Made by a program: the position numbers and the translations under genes. The notes below the pieces were generated by a model that was not told the DNA's origin, made no database searches, and saw only the letters and a program-made list of their open reading frames with translations. 26,119 bases of DNA from contig UQOT01000019.1 in assembly GCA_900542675.1 (NCBI GenBank), positions 1 to 26,119 of the forward strand, read 5' to 3'. Every line of letters starts with the position of its first letter. The first letter of the stretch is position 1. Positions 6,907-15,700 of the stretch are shown here, in pieces. This stretch comes from an uncultured Eubacteriales bacterium. GTDB lineage: Bacteria > Bacillota > Clostridia > Monoglobales > Monoglobaceae.

Positions 6907-7590
6907 ATGACAATTGAGGAATTGACTAAACAGCTTGAGGAAGGGAAGATAACGCAGGAACAGTTTGACGAGATGGCAAGGATATTGGGTTTAAATCCAA
7001 ATCCAGACCCCAACCCGGAGCCGGAGCCGAAGCCAAACGCAGGGTCTGCTTCCGGTGACGAGTCCGATAATCTTGAAGAGATTATTGCGCGTGCTGTTGA
7101 CAAAGCAACAAATAAGCTTGGCAATGAGAATAAGAGACTCAAGGACAGTCTTGAAAAGCTGCGCAAGAGAAAGCTGACGGCAGAAGAGCTTGCAGAAACA
7201 GAGCGCCAAGAAAAGGAAGATGCGTTGGCAGAACGCGAGGCGGCGGTTAAGGCGGCGGAAAATCGTATGCTTGCTTTAAAGCTGATTAAGAAGTCAGGGC
7301 TTGACAGCGGCGATGAAACGGCGATACAAATCGTTGACTTGGTTATGGGCGAGGACGAAGAAGCTATTTCGGAAAATGTTACAGCTCTTAAAAAACTGAT
7401 TGACACTTTGGTTGCAAGAGAGGTCGATAAGGCGTTTAAGTCCACCGGTCGTAAGCCCGCGAGGGGTAAAAGCGGCGGTGCACAAAACAACCCTTTCAGC
7501 AAGGACTCGTATAACCTCACGGAGCAAATGCGGCTCATAGAGGAAAATCCCGAGCTTGCAGAACAGCTTAAGGAAGAGGCAGGTGTATAA
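6907..7590 (+). CDS. Phage scaffold protein (DUF4355-like)
   Basis: 227 aa, highly charged. It begins MTIEELTKQLEEGKITQEQF, has a Pro-rich spacer (residues about 35-50), a long coiled coil rich in Lys and Glu (about 60-130), then a C-terminal region with basic KSTGRKPARGKSGG and an acidic end. This is the usual plan of scaffold proteins that guide capsid assembly and leave before packaging, and it sits two genes before the major capsid gene. AGGAGG at 6892-6897 with 9-nt spacing fixes the start; upstream in-frame codons belong to the leader repeats. Family by layout and position; good confidence. Confidence 0.8.
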   Translation: MTIEELTKQLEEGKITQEQFDEMARILGLNPNPDPNPEPEPKPNAGSASGDESDNLEEIIARAVDKATNKLGNENKRLKDSLEKLRKRKLTAEELAETERQEKEDALAEREAAVKAAENRMLALKLIKKSGLDSGDETAIQIVDLVMGEDEEAISENVTALKKLIDTLVAREVDKAFKSTGRKPARGKSGGAQNNPFSKDSYNLTEQMRLIEENPELAEQLKEEAGV

Positions 7591-7592
7591 AT

Positions 7593-7805
7593 ATGTTGGT
7601 TAAGACTGGCGATTTTATTAAAAGAGATGAGGCAGAGTATGAGGTTATCATTGCAGATGAGAACCTTTTTGTCATTGGTGATGTTAGGTATGACGATATC
7701 GAAGGATGTTGTACAACCTCATACGAACGACTTGAAGCTTACAGCAATATAGACTCAATTAATACACTTGAGCAATTGGGCTTTGAAAAAATACAAAATT
7801 TATAA
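7593..7805 (+). CDS. Small hypothetical protein between scaffold and capsid
   Basis: A 70-aa acidic product, MLVKTGDFIKRDEAEYEVII at the start, predicted as beta strands then a short helix. No family recognised. It begins 3 nt after the scaffold stop, with AGGCAGG upstream, and ends 22 nt before the capsid ATG, so it is co-transcribed with both. It may be an assembly or decoration factor, but nothing in the sequence shows this. Confidence 0.55.
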   Translation: MLVKTGDFIKRDEAEYEVIIADENLFVIGDVRYDDIEGCCTTSYERLEAYSNIDSINTLEQLGFEKIQNL

Positions 7806-7826
7806 TAACAGGAGGAATAAAAGATA

Positions 7827-8822
7827 ATGGCAATTACAAAACTTTCGGATATGGTAGTTGTTCCGGAAAAATTTGCGAGCTATGTTGAGGACAGAACTGT
7901 AGAGAAGTCGCTGATGGTTAACAGCGGCATTGCATCAGCGGACGGAACTGTAGCTCAGCTGATAAACGGAACACCCAAGGGCGGCAGATTTATAGAAATC
8001 CCCGCTTGGAATGAGCTGGAGGGTGACCCGTCGGTATTCGGCGAGACTGCTCTTGAAGCAACAGGCATTACAACTAAGTCGTGGACAGCAACGCTGCAGA
8101 TTTGGCAGAAGGCGTGGGGTGCGACCGACCTTTCAAAGGTTCTCGGCGGCGCGGACCCGATGGCGGCAATCGCAAATCTTATTGCGGATTGGAGAAATAT
8201 CCACGAACAAAAGATTTACCTTGCTATGTTAAAGGCAATTCTTGACCCGACTTCGGGCGCGCTTAAGGCGCATATAAACGATATATCGGCAGGCAGTGGA
8301 GACGCCGCGAATATTTCGGACGGCGCAACACTTGATACTAAGCAGGTTCTCGGAGATAACTACGACAGGCTTGGTATGGTGTTTATGCATTCGGCCGTAT
8401 ATACATATCTTCAGAAGAACGGTATGATTACGCGTAATCCGATATTCGACCCGTCGCAGAGCTCGGTCGAGATGGAAAGATATCTCGGCTATGCTATAAA
8501 GGTTGATGACGGTATGCCGGTAACGGACGGAGTATACGATACATACTTCCTCGGCAGTGGCTGCTTTATCCGTGAAACGGGTACGCCCGACGGACTTATT
8601 ACCACAGAGACCGACCGCGACAAGCTGGGCGCTGAGGACTATCTCATCAACCGCTGGGCGCAGGTTATTCACCCGAGGGGCTTCAGCTGGAATACAAAAG
8701 CGGAGCTTGCAAACGGCGATAAGTATCCGTCACTTGCAGACCTCGGCAAGGCGGAGAACTGGGAGCTTGCAACAAATGACAAGAAGGTTGCAATCGCTTG
8801 CTTAAGACACAAAATCGGCTGA
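7827..8822 (+). CDS. Major capsid protein (HK97 fold)
   Basis: 331 aa. The sequence has the look of Firmicutes HK97-fold coat proteins: N-terminal arm (LSDMVVVPEKFASYVEDRTV), an E-loop region (KGGRFIEIPAWNELEGDP), a spine-helix region (DWRNIHEQKIYLAMLKAIL), the conserved middle with VFMHSAVYTYLQKNGMI, and the C-terminal NRWAQVIHPRGFSWN that is usual near the end of this family. GGAGG at 7811-7815 precedes ATG 7827 by 11 nt. It forms the capsid shell; scaffold is upstream and neck genes are downstream. The protein looks intact and full length. Confidence 0.9.
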   Translation: MAITKLSDMVVVPEKFASYVEDRTVEKSLMVNSGIASADGTVAQLINGTPKGGRFIEIPAWNELEGDPSVFGETALEATGITTKSWTATLQIWQKAWGATDLSKVLGGADPMAAIANLIADWRNIHEQKIYLAMLKAILDPTSGALKAHINDISAGSGDAANISDGATLDTKQVLGDNYDRLGMVFMHSAVYTYLQKNGMITRNPIFDPSQSSVEMERYLGYAIKVDDGMPVTDGVYDTYFLGSGCFIRETGTPDGLITTETDRDKLGAEDYLINRWAQVIHPRGFSWNTKAELANGDKYPSLADLGKAENWELATNDKKVAIACLRHKIG

Positions 8823-8836
8823 TAGGAGGCTTTAAG

Positions 8837-8956
8837 ATGAGCTTAACATTTCATAACAGACGGCGCAGGTTAAGAGCGAATGAGGCTGTAAAAAATGAGT
8901 CTGAAAGCGCTTCAAAGCCTTCTGCAAAGTCTGTGAAAACGACAAAAAAGAAGTAG
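8837..8956 (+). CDS. Tiny basic protein after the capsid gene
   Basis: A 39-aa product, MSLTFHNRRRRLRANEAVKN then a Ser/Lys-rich tail ending KKK. AGGAGG at 8824-8829 sits 7 nt before ATG, and it fits snugly between the capsid stop and the connector start. Small basic proteins of this type are often found at this place in related phages; the function is not known. It could bind DNA or the capsid interior (inference from charge). Confidence 0.6.
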   Translation: MSLTFHNRRRRLRANEAVKNESESASKPSAKSVKTTKKK

Positions 8957-8966
8957 GTGACGCCTT

Positions 8967-9320
8967 ATGACGACAGCGGAGCTTACACAGCTTAAAATCC
9001 CGATTACTCCGCCCGATGATACGGCTTGTATGTATGCCGAATGTGCACTTGATTGGATAAATAACAATACAAGTTTAAGTTATGATTTAAATAATCTTCC
9101 CGAATGTCTCCCGCCCGGCGTGAGGCTTTTTATTTTGAAGTATTATGAGCTGATGAATAACAATCCGGGTGTTACCTCTGAAAGTATATCCGGAATGTCT
9201 CAGTCATTTGCAAGTTCAGACAGAACGGGTTTGCTTCTTTGGCAGTACGCAAGCGAGCTTTTGGGCGAGTATATGACGGGAGCTGTTAAGGCGGTACCTA
9301 CGGAGGCTTTATGGGAATAA
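8967..9320 (+). CDS. Head-tail connector protein (gp6-like)
   Basis: 117 aa, mainly helical, starting MTTAELTQLKIPITPPDDTA and with a CALDWINNNTSLSYD motif typical of the adaptor proteins that bind under the portal (SPP1 gp15/HK97 gp6 group). AGGTGA at 8955-8960 is 6 nt from ATG. The stop at 9318-9320 overlaps the next gene by 10 nt. Assigned by position as the first neck gene after capsid, plus helical content; the family call is moderate. Confidence 0.65.
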   Translation: MTTAELTQLKIPITPPDDTACMYAECALDWINNNTSLSYDLNNLPECLPPGVRLFILKYYELMNNNPGVTSESISGMSQSFASSDRTGLLLWQYASELLGEYMTGAVKAVPTEALWE

Positions 9321-9820
9321 AATTCAAGGTCACTGCAGATGTGAAGAACCTCAAAAAAGCCTTTGCGGAGCTTAGCGCGTTAAATGGGCGCAAGGTTTGT
9401 ATAGGCATACCGGCAGGTTCTAAACAGGCTCAAATCGCGGCAATCCACGAGTGGGGGCTCAGTATAACGGTTACGGATAAAATGCGCAGATGGTTCTTAT
9501 CTCAGGGACACCCGCTTAAAGCCTCAACAACGCAAATAGTTATTCCCGAACGTTCGTTTTTCCGCGCAGGTATGAACACCGAGGGCAAAAAGGCACTTAA
9601 GAATTACACAAGGCTGCTGCCTTCGGTGCTAAGCGGAAAGATGTCGGCGGAAGCGTTTTTAGAGGGCTTGGGCGCGGAGATTTCCACCGTTATAAAGGAG
9701 TATGCAACCGATTTGGCGAGCCCCGCAAACAGCGGGTTTACGACAGAGAAAAAAGGAAGCTCAAACCCGCTTGTAGATACGGGAAGTATGATAGGCGCAA
9801 TAAATTACGAGGTGAAGTAA
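9311..9820 (+). CDS. Neck or tail-completion protein (HK97 gp10/XkdI-like)
   Basis: 169 aa. It contains VCIGIPAGSKQAQIAAIHEWGL, then PLKASTTQIVIPERSFFRAGM and near the end NPLVDTGSMIGAINYEVK. The pattern (I.EWG; IPeRsFfR; PLvDTG.m..si.y.v) is shared by phage virion morphogenesis and tail-completion proteins of the HK97 gp10 kind, which join head and tail. CGGAGG (9301-9306) lies just upstream and the gene overlaps its neighbour. Good call for the class; the exact structural role is inferred. Confidence 0.75.
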   Translation: MGIKFKVTADVKNLKKAFAELSALNGRKVCIGIPAGSKQAQIAAIHEWGLSITVTDKMRRWFLSQGHPLKASTTQIVIPERSFFRAGMNTEGKKALKNYTRLLPSVLSGKMSAEAFLEGLGAEISTVIKEYATDLASPANSGFTTEKKGSSNPLVDTGSMIGAINYEVK

Positions 9821-9821
9821 T

Positions 9822-10193
9822 ATGCAGTATTTTAACTTTTCGCGGCTGATACGCAAGTACAGCCGCCCTTTTACGTGCGAATTAAAGGACGCGGGCGGCT
9901 ATGATGATTTGGGCGAGTATGTTACGCCGACCGACGGCGTTATAACGATGAACGGCGCGATATTTTCGGCGCTCGAAGCGAAGCGTTATCAGCCCGACGG
10001 GGTTTACAGCGAAAAGGACAAGATATTATATACTCTTACGCCTATTAATAACGCCTTGCTCGGTGCTGAAGTGATATTTAAGGATAACGTTTACTCTGTC
10101 GAGAATTCCACCGGAGCCGATGATGCAGAGTTTACGGGAGTGTACACCTATCGGCTTAAATGGGTCAGCGTATTTGAGAGGAGAAAGCAATGA
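9822..10193 (+). CDS. Head-tail joining protein (XkdH-like)
   Basis: 123 aa, MQYFNFSRLIRKYSRPFTCE at the start, then beta-rich, ending TGVYTYRLKWVSVFERRKQ. This small beta-barrel type sits in the neck block of myo- and siphophages as head closure or joining factor (XkdH/gp16-like). GAGGTGAAG lies 5 nt before ATG 9822, one base after the previous stop. Assigned mostly from position in the connector, completion, joining, terminator order. Confidence 0.6.
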   Translation: MQYFNFSRLIRKYSRPFTCELKDAGGYDDLGEYVTPTDGVITMNGAIFSALEAKRYQPDGVYSEKDKILYTLTPINNALLGAEVIFKDNVYSVENSTGADDAEFTGVYTYRLKWVSVFERRKQ

Positions 10194-10678
10194 TTGATTT
10201 GGATAAAATTCGATTAGTTATTGTCGGTGGATTAAAGGGCGCTTTGGGCGCTCCGGTAATACGCAGCAATACTGTTGCGCCACTTCCTAAACTGCCTTTT
10301 TGCAGTTATACAATATCGGATTTGCTGGAAAACTCGGGCGGTACGTGGGCGCAGTATGAAGACGGCACGGACAGAATTCCCGCTAAGCAGATATGGAGTA
10401 TAACCGTAAATGCGGAGGATTACGGCTCTTGCACTAAGCTTGCACTTACCGCACACGACTTTTTCTCAAAGAGTGGTGTAGAGCTTCTTAAAAAAGCAGG
10501 GATTGTGGTTGAAAATGTCGGCGCAATAAAAGCGCGTGATACGGTGCTTACAGTCGACTATGAATACAGGCAGGGCTTTGATGTAAGACTGGGCGTAATG
10601 AATGAAATGCCGAATACCAAACAAGGCATTGACGGCGTGGAGATAAACGGAAAAATGCTAGAGACAGGAGGAGATTAA
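10190..10678 (+). CDS. Tail terminator / neck protein (gp12-like)
   Basis: 162 aa. It starts MIDLDKIRLVIVGGLKGALG, with PFCSYTISDLLENSGGTWAQ and a later YEYRQGFDVRLGV segment. This matches the phage neck terminator gp12-like domain, which caps the tail tube and binds the neck. The start overlaps the upstream stop (ATGA at 10190-10193). It comes directly before the sheath gene, apart from a 56-aa ORF, which is the usual place for the tail terminator. Confidence 0.75.
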   Translation: MIDLDKIRLVIVGGLKGALGAPVIRSNTVAPLPKLPFCSYTISDLLENSGGTWAQYEDGTDRIPAKQIWSITVNAEDYGSCTKLALTAHDFFSKSGVELLKKAGIVVENVGAIKARDTVLTVDYEYRQGFDVRLGVMNEMPNTKQGIDGVEINGKMLETGGD

Positions 10679-10679
10679 T

Positions 10680-10850
10680 ATGGCAAACGGCATTATCGCC
10701 GTTAAAATTCCGCGCGATGAATATACAGCGATGAAGTCTGAGCTTGAGCGGCTCAGAGCGGAAAACGCTGCATATAGCGCGGAACTTAATAAATTAAAAG
10801 CAGAAAAAGCTAAAACAACAAGAAGGAAAGAAGGGAAAGAAAATGGCTAA
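10680..10850 (+). CDS. Small coiled-coil protein overlapping the sheath gene
   Basis: A 56-aa product starting MANGIIAVKIPRDEYTAMKS, then a leucine-heptad coiled coil (SELERLRAENAAYSAELNKL) and a basic tail. GGAGGAG at 10668-10674 is a good ribosome site for ATG 10680. Its last 8 bases overlap the start of the sheath gene, so translation may be coupled. No family known; small coiled-coil proteins at this place may aid sheath or tube folding (inference). Confidence 0.6.
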   Translation: MANGIIAVKIPRDEYTAMKSELERLRAENAAYSAELNKLKAEKAKTTRRKEGKENG

Positions 10851-11823
10851 TGATGTAGTTGTAAAAATTGATATAAGAAAGCCGGCGGGCAAGCTCGGAT
10901 TTGGTATACCTCTCATACTTTCGGTCGGCAAGGCTGTTGACTACAAGGAGTGTACCGAACTTGCAGACGTTATTGGCGCAGGTTATGCAGTGGACAGTCC
11001 TACATATAAGGCGGCATCAATTATGCTTGAGCAGAACAACGCGCCCGCTTCATTCGCCGTCTTGGGTGTGACTTCAGCAGAGACAATGGTTGAAACTCTT
11101 ACGGCGAATGCCGATAAAGGCTGGCGCAGATTAGTAATTATCGGTGCAGAAGCAGCAGCGATAGCGCCTGTAAAGGAGTATATAAACACGAAAGATGATA
11201 AAATGCTCTTTGTTGTTGTGCCGAATACGGAGGGGCTTACCGCACTTGGTAACGGAGATAGGACTGTCGGGTTTATTCACAGCAACCCCGCTGCGGCTGC
11301 GGCTCTGGCTGGCGAAGCGTCAGGTCTTAATCCGGGCGGCTTTACATATAAGAATTTGATTTTAAACGGCATTGAGCCTATGAAGTTCACAGAAACGGAG
11401 CTTAAGGAAATACACGATAAAAACGGACTTACGTTTGTCCAAAAGGCGGGCGATAATGTAACGTCCGAAGGCAAGGCAATGAGCGGCGAGTATATAGACA
11501 TTATCGACAGTAAAGATTGGGTAATCAGTCAGATTGTTTATCGCACGCAGAAGCTGCTTAACACTCTGCCGAAGGTTCCGTATGATAATGTCGGTATTAC
11601 ACTTCTTGAAAACGTTTGCCTTACCGTTCTTAAAGAAGCGGCTGGAATGGGTATGATTGCCTATGATGAGAACGGACGCTATTTATACACAACGGATTAC
11701 GCACTGCGCAGCGAAACAGACGCAACCGACAGAGTTGAGCGCAAGTATATCGGCGGCAAATTCAGCTTTGAACTTGCAGGCGCAATCCATACGATTACGG
11801 TAAATGGCGAAATTTCGATATAG
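10843..11823 (+). CDS. Tail sheath protein (contractile tail)
   Basis: 326 aa, of the short sheath type known from clostridial myophages. It has the sheath core: GIPLILSVGKAVDYKECTEL near the N-terminus, a central RRLVIIGAEAAA strand-turn, the middle domain KNLILNGIEPMKFTETELKE, and the conserved C-terminal part with SKDWVISQIVYRTQKLLNTL and ALRSETDATDRVERKYIGG. The sheath contracts to drive the tube through the cell envelope. It is followed directly by the tube gene. This gene makes the phage a myovirus-type, together with the gp25-like wedge and baseplate J. Confidence 0.88.
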   Translation: MANDVVVKIDIRKPAGKLGFGIPLILSVGKAVDYKECTELADVIGAGYAVDSPTYKAASIMLEQNNAPASFAVLGVTSAETMVETLTANADKGWRRLVIIGAEAAAIAPVKEYINTKDDKMLFVVVPNTEGLTALGNGDRTVGFIHSNPAAAAALAGEASGLNPGGFTYKNLILNGIEPMKFTETELKEIHDKNGLTFVQKAGDNVTSEGKAMSGEYIDIIDSKDWVISQIVYRTQKLLNTLPKVPYDNVGITLLENVCLTVLKEAAGMGMIAYDENGRYLYTTDYALRSETDATDRVERKYIGGKFSFELAGAIHTITVNGEISI

Positions 11824-11835
11824 GAGGACTGAGAA

Positions 11836-12234
11836 ATGGCTAATATCACTACATTTGACAGTAAGGATTTAATTGTCACGGTTAATGATGTGAATATTAC
11901 GGGGCTTGGCGAGGACGGAGCTTCAGGTGAAAAGGACGAGGCGTTTTTCTCCACATCTTACGGAGTTCAGGGCGATTGTGTTGTAAGTGTTACAAACAAC
12001 GACCTCGGAACCGTAACTATTACATTGCAAAAGACAAGCCCGCAGTATGCTTATTTGCTGGGGCTTGCTAAGAAAAAGGAAAAGTTCCCGCTTTGGTGCC
12101 GCAACAGCAACACAGGTGAGGTTTTCGGCGGAACACAGGCGGCGCTTGAGAATTATCCGGCGTCCGAAAATGGAATGGAACACGCCGACGGCGAGTTTGC
12201 GTTTAAGGTGTTCGACTATTCATACACGGCGTAA
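11836..12234 (+). CDS. Tail tube protein (DUF3277-like)
   Basis: 132 aa, MANITTFDSKDLIVTVNDVN at the start, then the characteristic TITLQKTSPQYAYLLGLAKK stretch and a beta-rich C-terminus ending FKVFDYSYTA. This is the tube family that follows the sheath in PBSX-type myophages (XkdM-like place). It stacks as hexamers to form the inner tube. GGAGG at 11823-11827 is 8 nt from ATG. High confidence from sequence and from its place between sheath and chaperone. Confidence 0.85.
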   Translation: MANITTFDSKDLIVTVNDVNITGLGEDGASGEKDEAFFSTSYGVQGDCVVSVTNNDLGTVTITLQKTSPQYAYLLGLAKKKEKFPLWCRNSNTGEVFGGTQAALENYPASENGMEHADGEFAFKVFDYSYTA

Positions 12235-12255
12235 AAATCACAGGAGGATTTTATA

Positions 12256-12561
12256 ATGGAAAAATTTAAGCAGGTAAAAAAGACTATTGACGGGACTGAA
12301 TATACAGCGCAGTTTAATGGATTATCCGCAGCGCTTCAGGCTGTAGACGACAGCTATATCGACGGCTCGAGCAATACCTCGACTTTTAAGATGGCGAAAT
12401 ATGTTTTAGAGAACGTTATCGTGTCTCCGAGAAAAGAAGTGGACGATTTCGAGAATGCTGAAGCGCTCAACAAGGTTATCGACTTCGGTAGAGAGGTAAT
12501 GCAGGGAACCTTTCGGGAAACGCAAGACAAAGGCGGAGCTAAAGAAAAGGGTAGAAAGTAA
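12256..12561 (+). CDS. Tail assembly chaperone, first frame
   Basis: 101 aa, MEKFKQVKKTIDGTEYTAQF at the start, with AAALQ-like helix and LENVIVSPRKEVDDFENAEA, matching XkdN-like chaperones that hold the tape measure during tail assembly. AGGAGG (12241-12246) precedes ATG 12256. The frame ends at TAA 12559-12561, but a second open frame continues across it (12500-12718), giving a longer product by frameshift, as in lambda G/GT. The downstream frame is offset by +1 (equal to -2). The likely slip site is discussed under that entry. Confidence 0.8.
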   Translation: MEKFKQVKKTIDGTEYTAQFNGLSAALQAVDDSYIDGSSNTSTFKMAKYVLENVIVSPRKEVDDFENAEALNKVIDFGREVMQGTFRETQDKGGAKEKGRK

Positions 12562-12718
12562 TTGGGCGTATTGGAGACTTATATTTAGCGATATAGGTAA
12601 CTTTACGCACGATTACGTGTTTAATAAAATGACGCCGCAAGAGGTCTTGGAGGCAAATATTGCACTCGATAAGGCTATTAAGCAAATTGAGGCGGCGCAA
12701 AAAAGGAAAGGGCGGTGA
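12500..12718 (+). CDS. Tail assembly chaperone, frameshift extension (GT-like)
   Basis: The frame open from 12500 to TGA 12716-12718 encodes, after 12560, NWAYWRLIFSDIGNFTHDYV and then FNKMTPQEVLEANIALDKAI, the typical C-terminal half of the chaperone. It has no ATG, GTG or TTG until well inside this conserved part (GTG near 12618), so it must be reached from the upstream frame. Frames overlap at 12500-12561. The shift is +1 (or -2), unlike the -1 shift of lambda. A plausible site is ACC-TTT-CGG at 12508-12516, where tRNA-Phe can move from UUU to UUC while a rare CGG waits; an AAAGAAAAGGG run (12541-12551) is an alternative. Its stop lies 5 nt before the tape measure ATG. Confidence 0.75.
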   Translation, partial: CREPFGKRKTKAELKKRVESNWAYWRLIFSDIGNFTHDYVFNKMTPQEVLEANIALDKAIKQIEAAQKRKGR

Positions 12719-12723
12719 GGTAA

Positions 12724-15700
12724 ATGGACAGCATAAGTCAAAATGCTGTTGAAGTTGACGTAAAAGTGAGTAACGGCGATGCGCTCGATAAGCTTGCGGG
12801 GAATATGGAAAATATTAAAAAGCTCGCAGGCGGAGGAGTTGATGACCCGTATAAGAAGCTTAAAACATCGGCAAATCAGGCAAGTGACGGGATAAGCAAG
12901 ATATCGTCAAATGTAAACAAGACTACAGACGCATTAAAGGGTGGCGAGTCCAAAGCCTCATCGTTTACCGATAAGCTTAAAGCAATAAAGGATATTACCT
13001 TTGACAAGGCAAGGTCGGGCGCAACTAAATTTACGGCAAAGCTCAAAGAGGCAGCAAGCGTCAATTTTGATAAGCTGAAAAGCGGAATAAGTAACGCTAC
13101 TTCGGCACTTGGCAAGGGTGCGCTCAGCGCCGCAAAATTCACAGCTAAGGGCATAGGGCTTGCCGCTACGGGAATTGCCACTTTGACAGGTCTTTCGGTA
13201 AATGCCTACGGTGATTATGAACAGCTTGTCGGCGGTGTTCAGACGTTGTTCGGAACGGGCGGACTTGGAATAGAGGACTATGCCGTTTCTGTCGGAAAAT
13301 CTGTTCAAGACATCAAGAGTGAATATGACGGGCTGATAGCCGCACAGCAGAGCGTGCTTACCAATGCAAACAACGCGTATAAGACTGCGGGAATGTCAGC
13401 CAATAATTATATGGAGACAGTCACAGCGTTTTCCGCATCACTTAAGCAGAGCTTTGACTCAACGCCCAAAGGAATAAAGGCGGCGGGCGACGCTGCAAAT
13501 AAAGCTGTAATCGCAATGGCTGATAACTCAAACAAGCTCGGCACGCCTATGGAGTCAATCCGTGATGCGTATCAGGGCTTTGCAAAGCAGAATTACACAA
13601 TGCTTGATAACCTAAAGCTTGGCTACGGCGGCACAAAAACCGAGATGGAACGACTTTTAAAGGATGCACAGGCGTGGACAGGTGTAAAATACGACATAAA
13701 TAATTTGGCTGATGTATTCTCTGCGGTCAGCGCTATTCAGGACAAACTTGGTATTACAGGGACGACGGCAAAAGAAGCAAGCGAGACAATACAGGGGTCG
13801 GCTCTGGCAATGAAAGCGTCTTGGGGCAATTTGCTTACATCGTTTGTGAGCGGCGGAAGCGACTTTGACCAATGCGTTGATAATATGATAGAGTCCGTCA
13901 AAACATTCGGCAAAAACGTACTTCCCGCTGTTCAGAATGCTCTTGGCGGCATAGGAAAATTCATTGAAGAAATGGCGCCGATTATAGCGGCAGAATTGCC
14001 GGGACTTACGGAGCAGATTTTACCACCCCTTATAAAAGCGGCAGGTTCTGTTATGCAAGGGATTATTAAGGCACTGCCGACTATTGTCGGTGTGCTGATT
14101 AAGGAAATACCCGGAATAGTCAGAATGATAGCTGATGCTGTCGGTCAAGCCTTTGGAGACAGTTTTCCGTTCATCAACACGTTTGCTTCGGCAATATCAG
14201 GCTGTGCGGACGGCATAGGAAAGGCGGTACCGTTTATTATTGCCGGAGTTTTGGCATTTAAGGGCTTTAGCATTGTAAAGACAGCAGCAGGATTTTTGAA
14301 GTCATTCAAAAAACCGCTTGAAACCACAAGCAAGGCGTCTAAAGGACTGCTTACATCAGCAAAGGCGTTTGCACTTATGGCTGTGGGTGTTCTTGCAATC
14401 GCTGCAGCGTTTGCCATACTCGCACATTCCGCAATAGCTCTTGCGCAGGCGGGTCCGCTTGCGATTGGTGTAATGGGCGGTATGGTTGTAGCGGTTGCTG
14501 CGTTGGGACTTGGAATGATGCTTCTTTTAAAGTCCCTCAGCACAGTAGGCGCCGAAGCAATTAAGGGCGCGGCGGCTATGGCAATACTCGGAGGTGCGTT
14601 AATATTAATCAGCGCGGGCTTTGCACTGCTTACACATTCTGCTATATCTCTTGCCAGTGCAGGTCCGCTTGCAATCGGTGTTATGGTCGGATTGGTTGCG
14701 ACCATAGCTTTACTTGCGGTAGGTGCGGCAGCAATCGGACCCGCACTTACCGCAGGGGCTGTAGGGTTTATTGCATTCGGTGCAGCAATACTTTTGGCAA
14801 GCGCAGGCATATATTTAATAGCTCAAGCCGTTCAGGTAGTAACGCCGGCGTTAATCGCGCTTGTTACAGTGGTTGGCGGCGTTGTGAATACAATAGTAAA
14901 CTCAATAGGAAATGTGCTTGTAAATTGTATCAGCGCGGCAGGTTCCGCAATAAGCGGAATTTTAGAAGGCATAAGCAATATATTCTTAAGCTTCGGTGAA
15001 GGCGTTAAATTAATAATTGAGGGTATCGGCAGCGCGATTTCGTCTGTATTAGATGCGGTTGCGGGTATATTTGACTCAATAGGAAACGCCGCCAAAAACG
15101 CGGGTATCGGATTTGAAAGTGTCGCGAGAGGACTTAAGACCATATCTGAAATATCAATTGTGGACCTTGTGAAATCACTTGGTGCGGTAGGCGACGGAAT
15201 GAAAACCGTAGCTCAGCACAGCGAAGGTGTAGCGCTTGCAGCACAAGGTATGCAGACGCTAACCTTGTCTTTGCTGAGTATAGCTGCAGCGGCCGACTCG
15301 ATTATGACTATATGTATTACGCTTCCTACACTTTTAGGTGTGATGAGCGGTGCGGCGGCCGCTTTTGGAGGAATGGTTAGTCCAACAGTAGAATTGCTTG
15401 CGGTCACAGCTCCGCTTGCGTCTGCTTTTATCGCAATGGCTTCATCGTCGACGGTACTTGCCGCTTCAATTATGCTGACTACGAGTAGTATGTATGCAAC
15501 TGTTGCATCGACGCAGGCGTTGTTGGCTGCCGCAAATACCGTTTTTTCTGCGATGGAAAGAACTGTTACATCAAACTGCACAAAAATCGTAAACACAACG
15601 AAAAAATGTGCAAACGATATTAAATCGGCGTTTTCGACCATTGACCTAAATTTGACCGGCAAAAACATAATGCAGGGCTTGATTGACGGTATAGAGTCAA

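Noticed and set aside
6762..7538. Long minus-strand open frame opposite the scaffold gene
   Set aside because: It has no ribosome site, is Ser/Ala/Leu-rich as expected for the complement of a Glu/Lys-rich coding strand, and is fully covered by the scaffold gene.
14145..14810. Long minus-strand open frame opposite the tape measure
   Set aside because: Its Ala/Pro/Ile-rich composition mirrors the hydrophobic coding strand; no start signal and no known domain.
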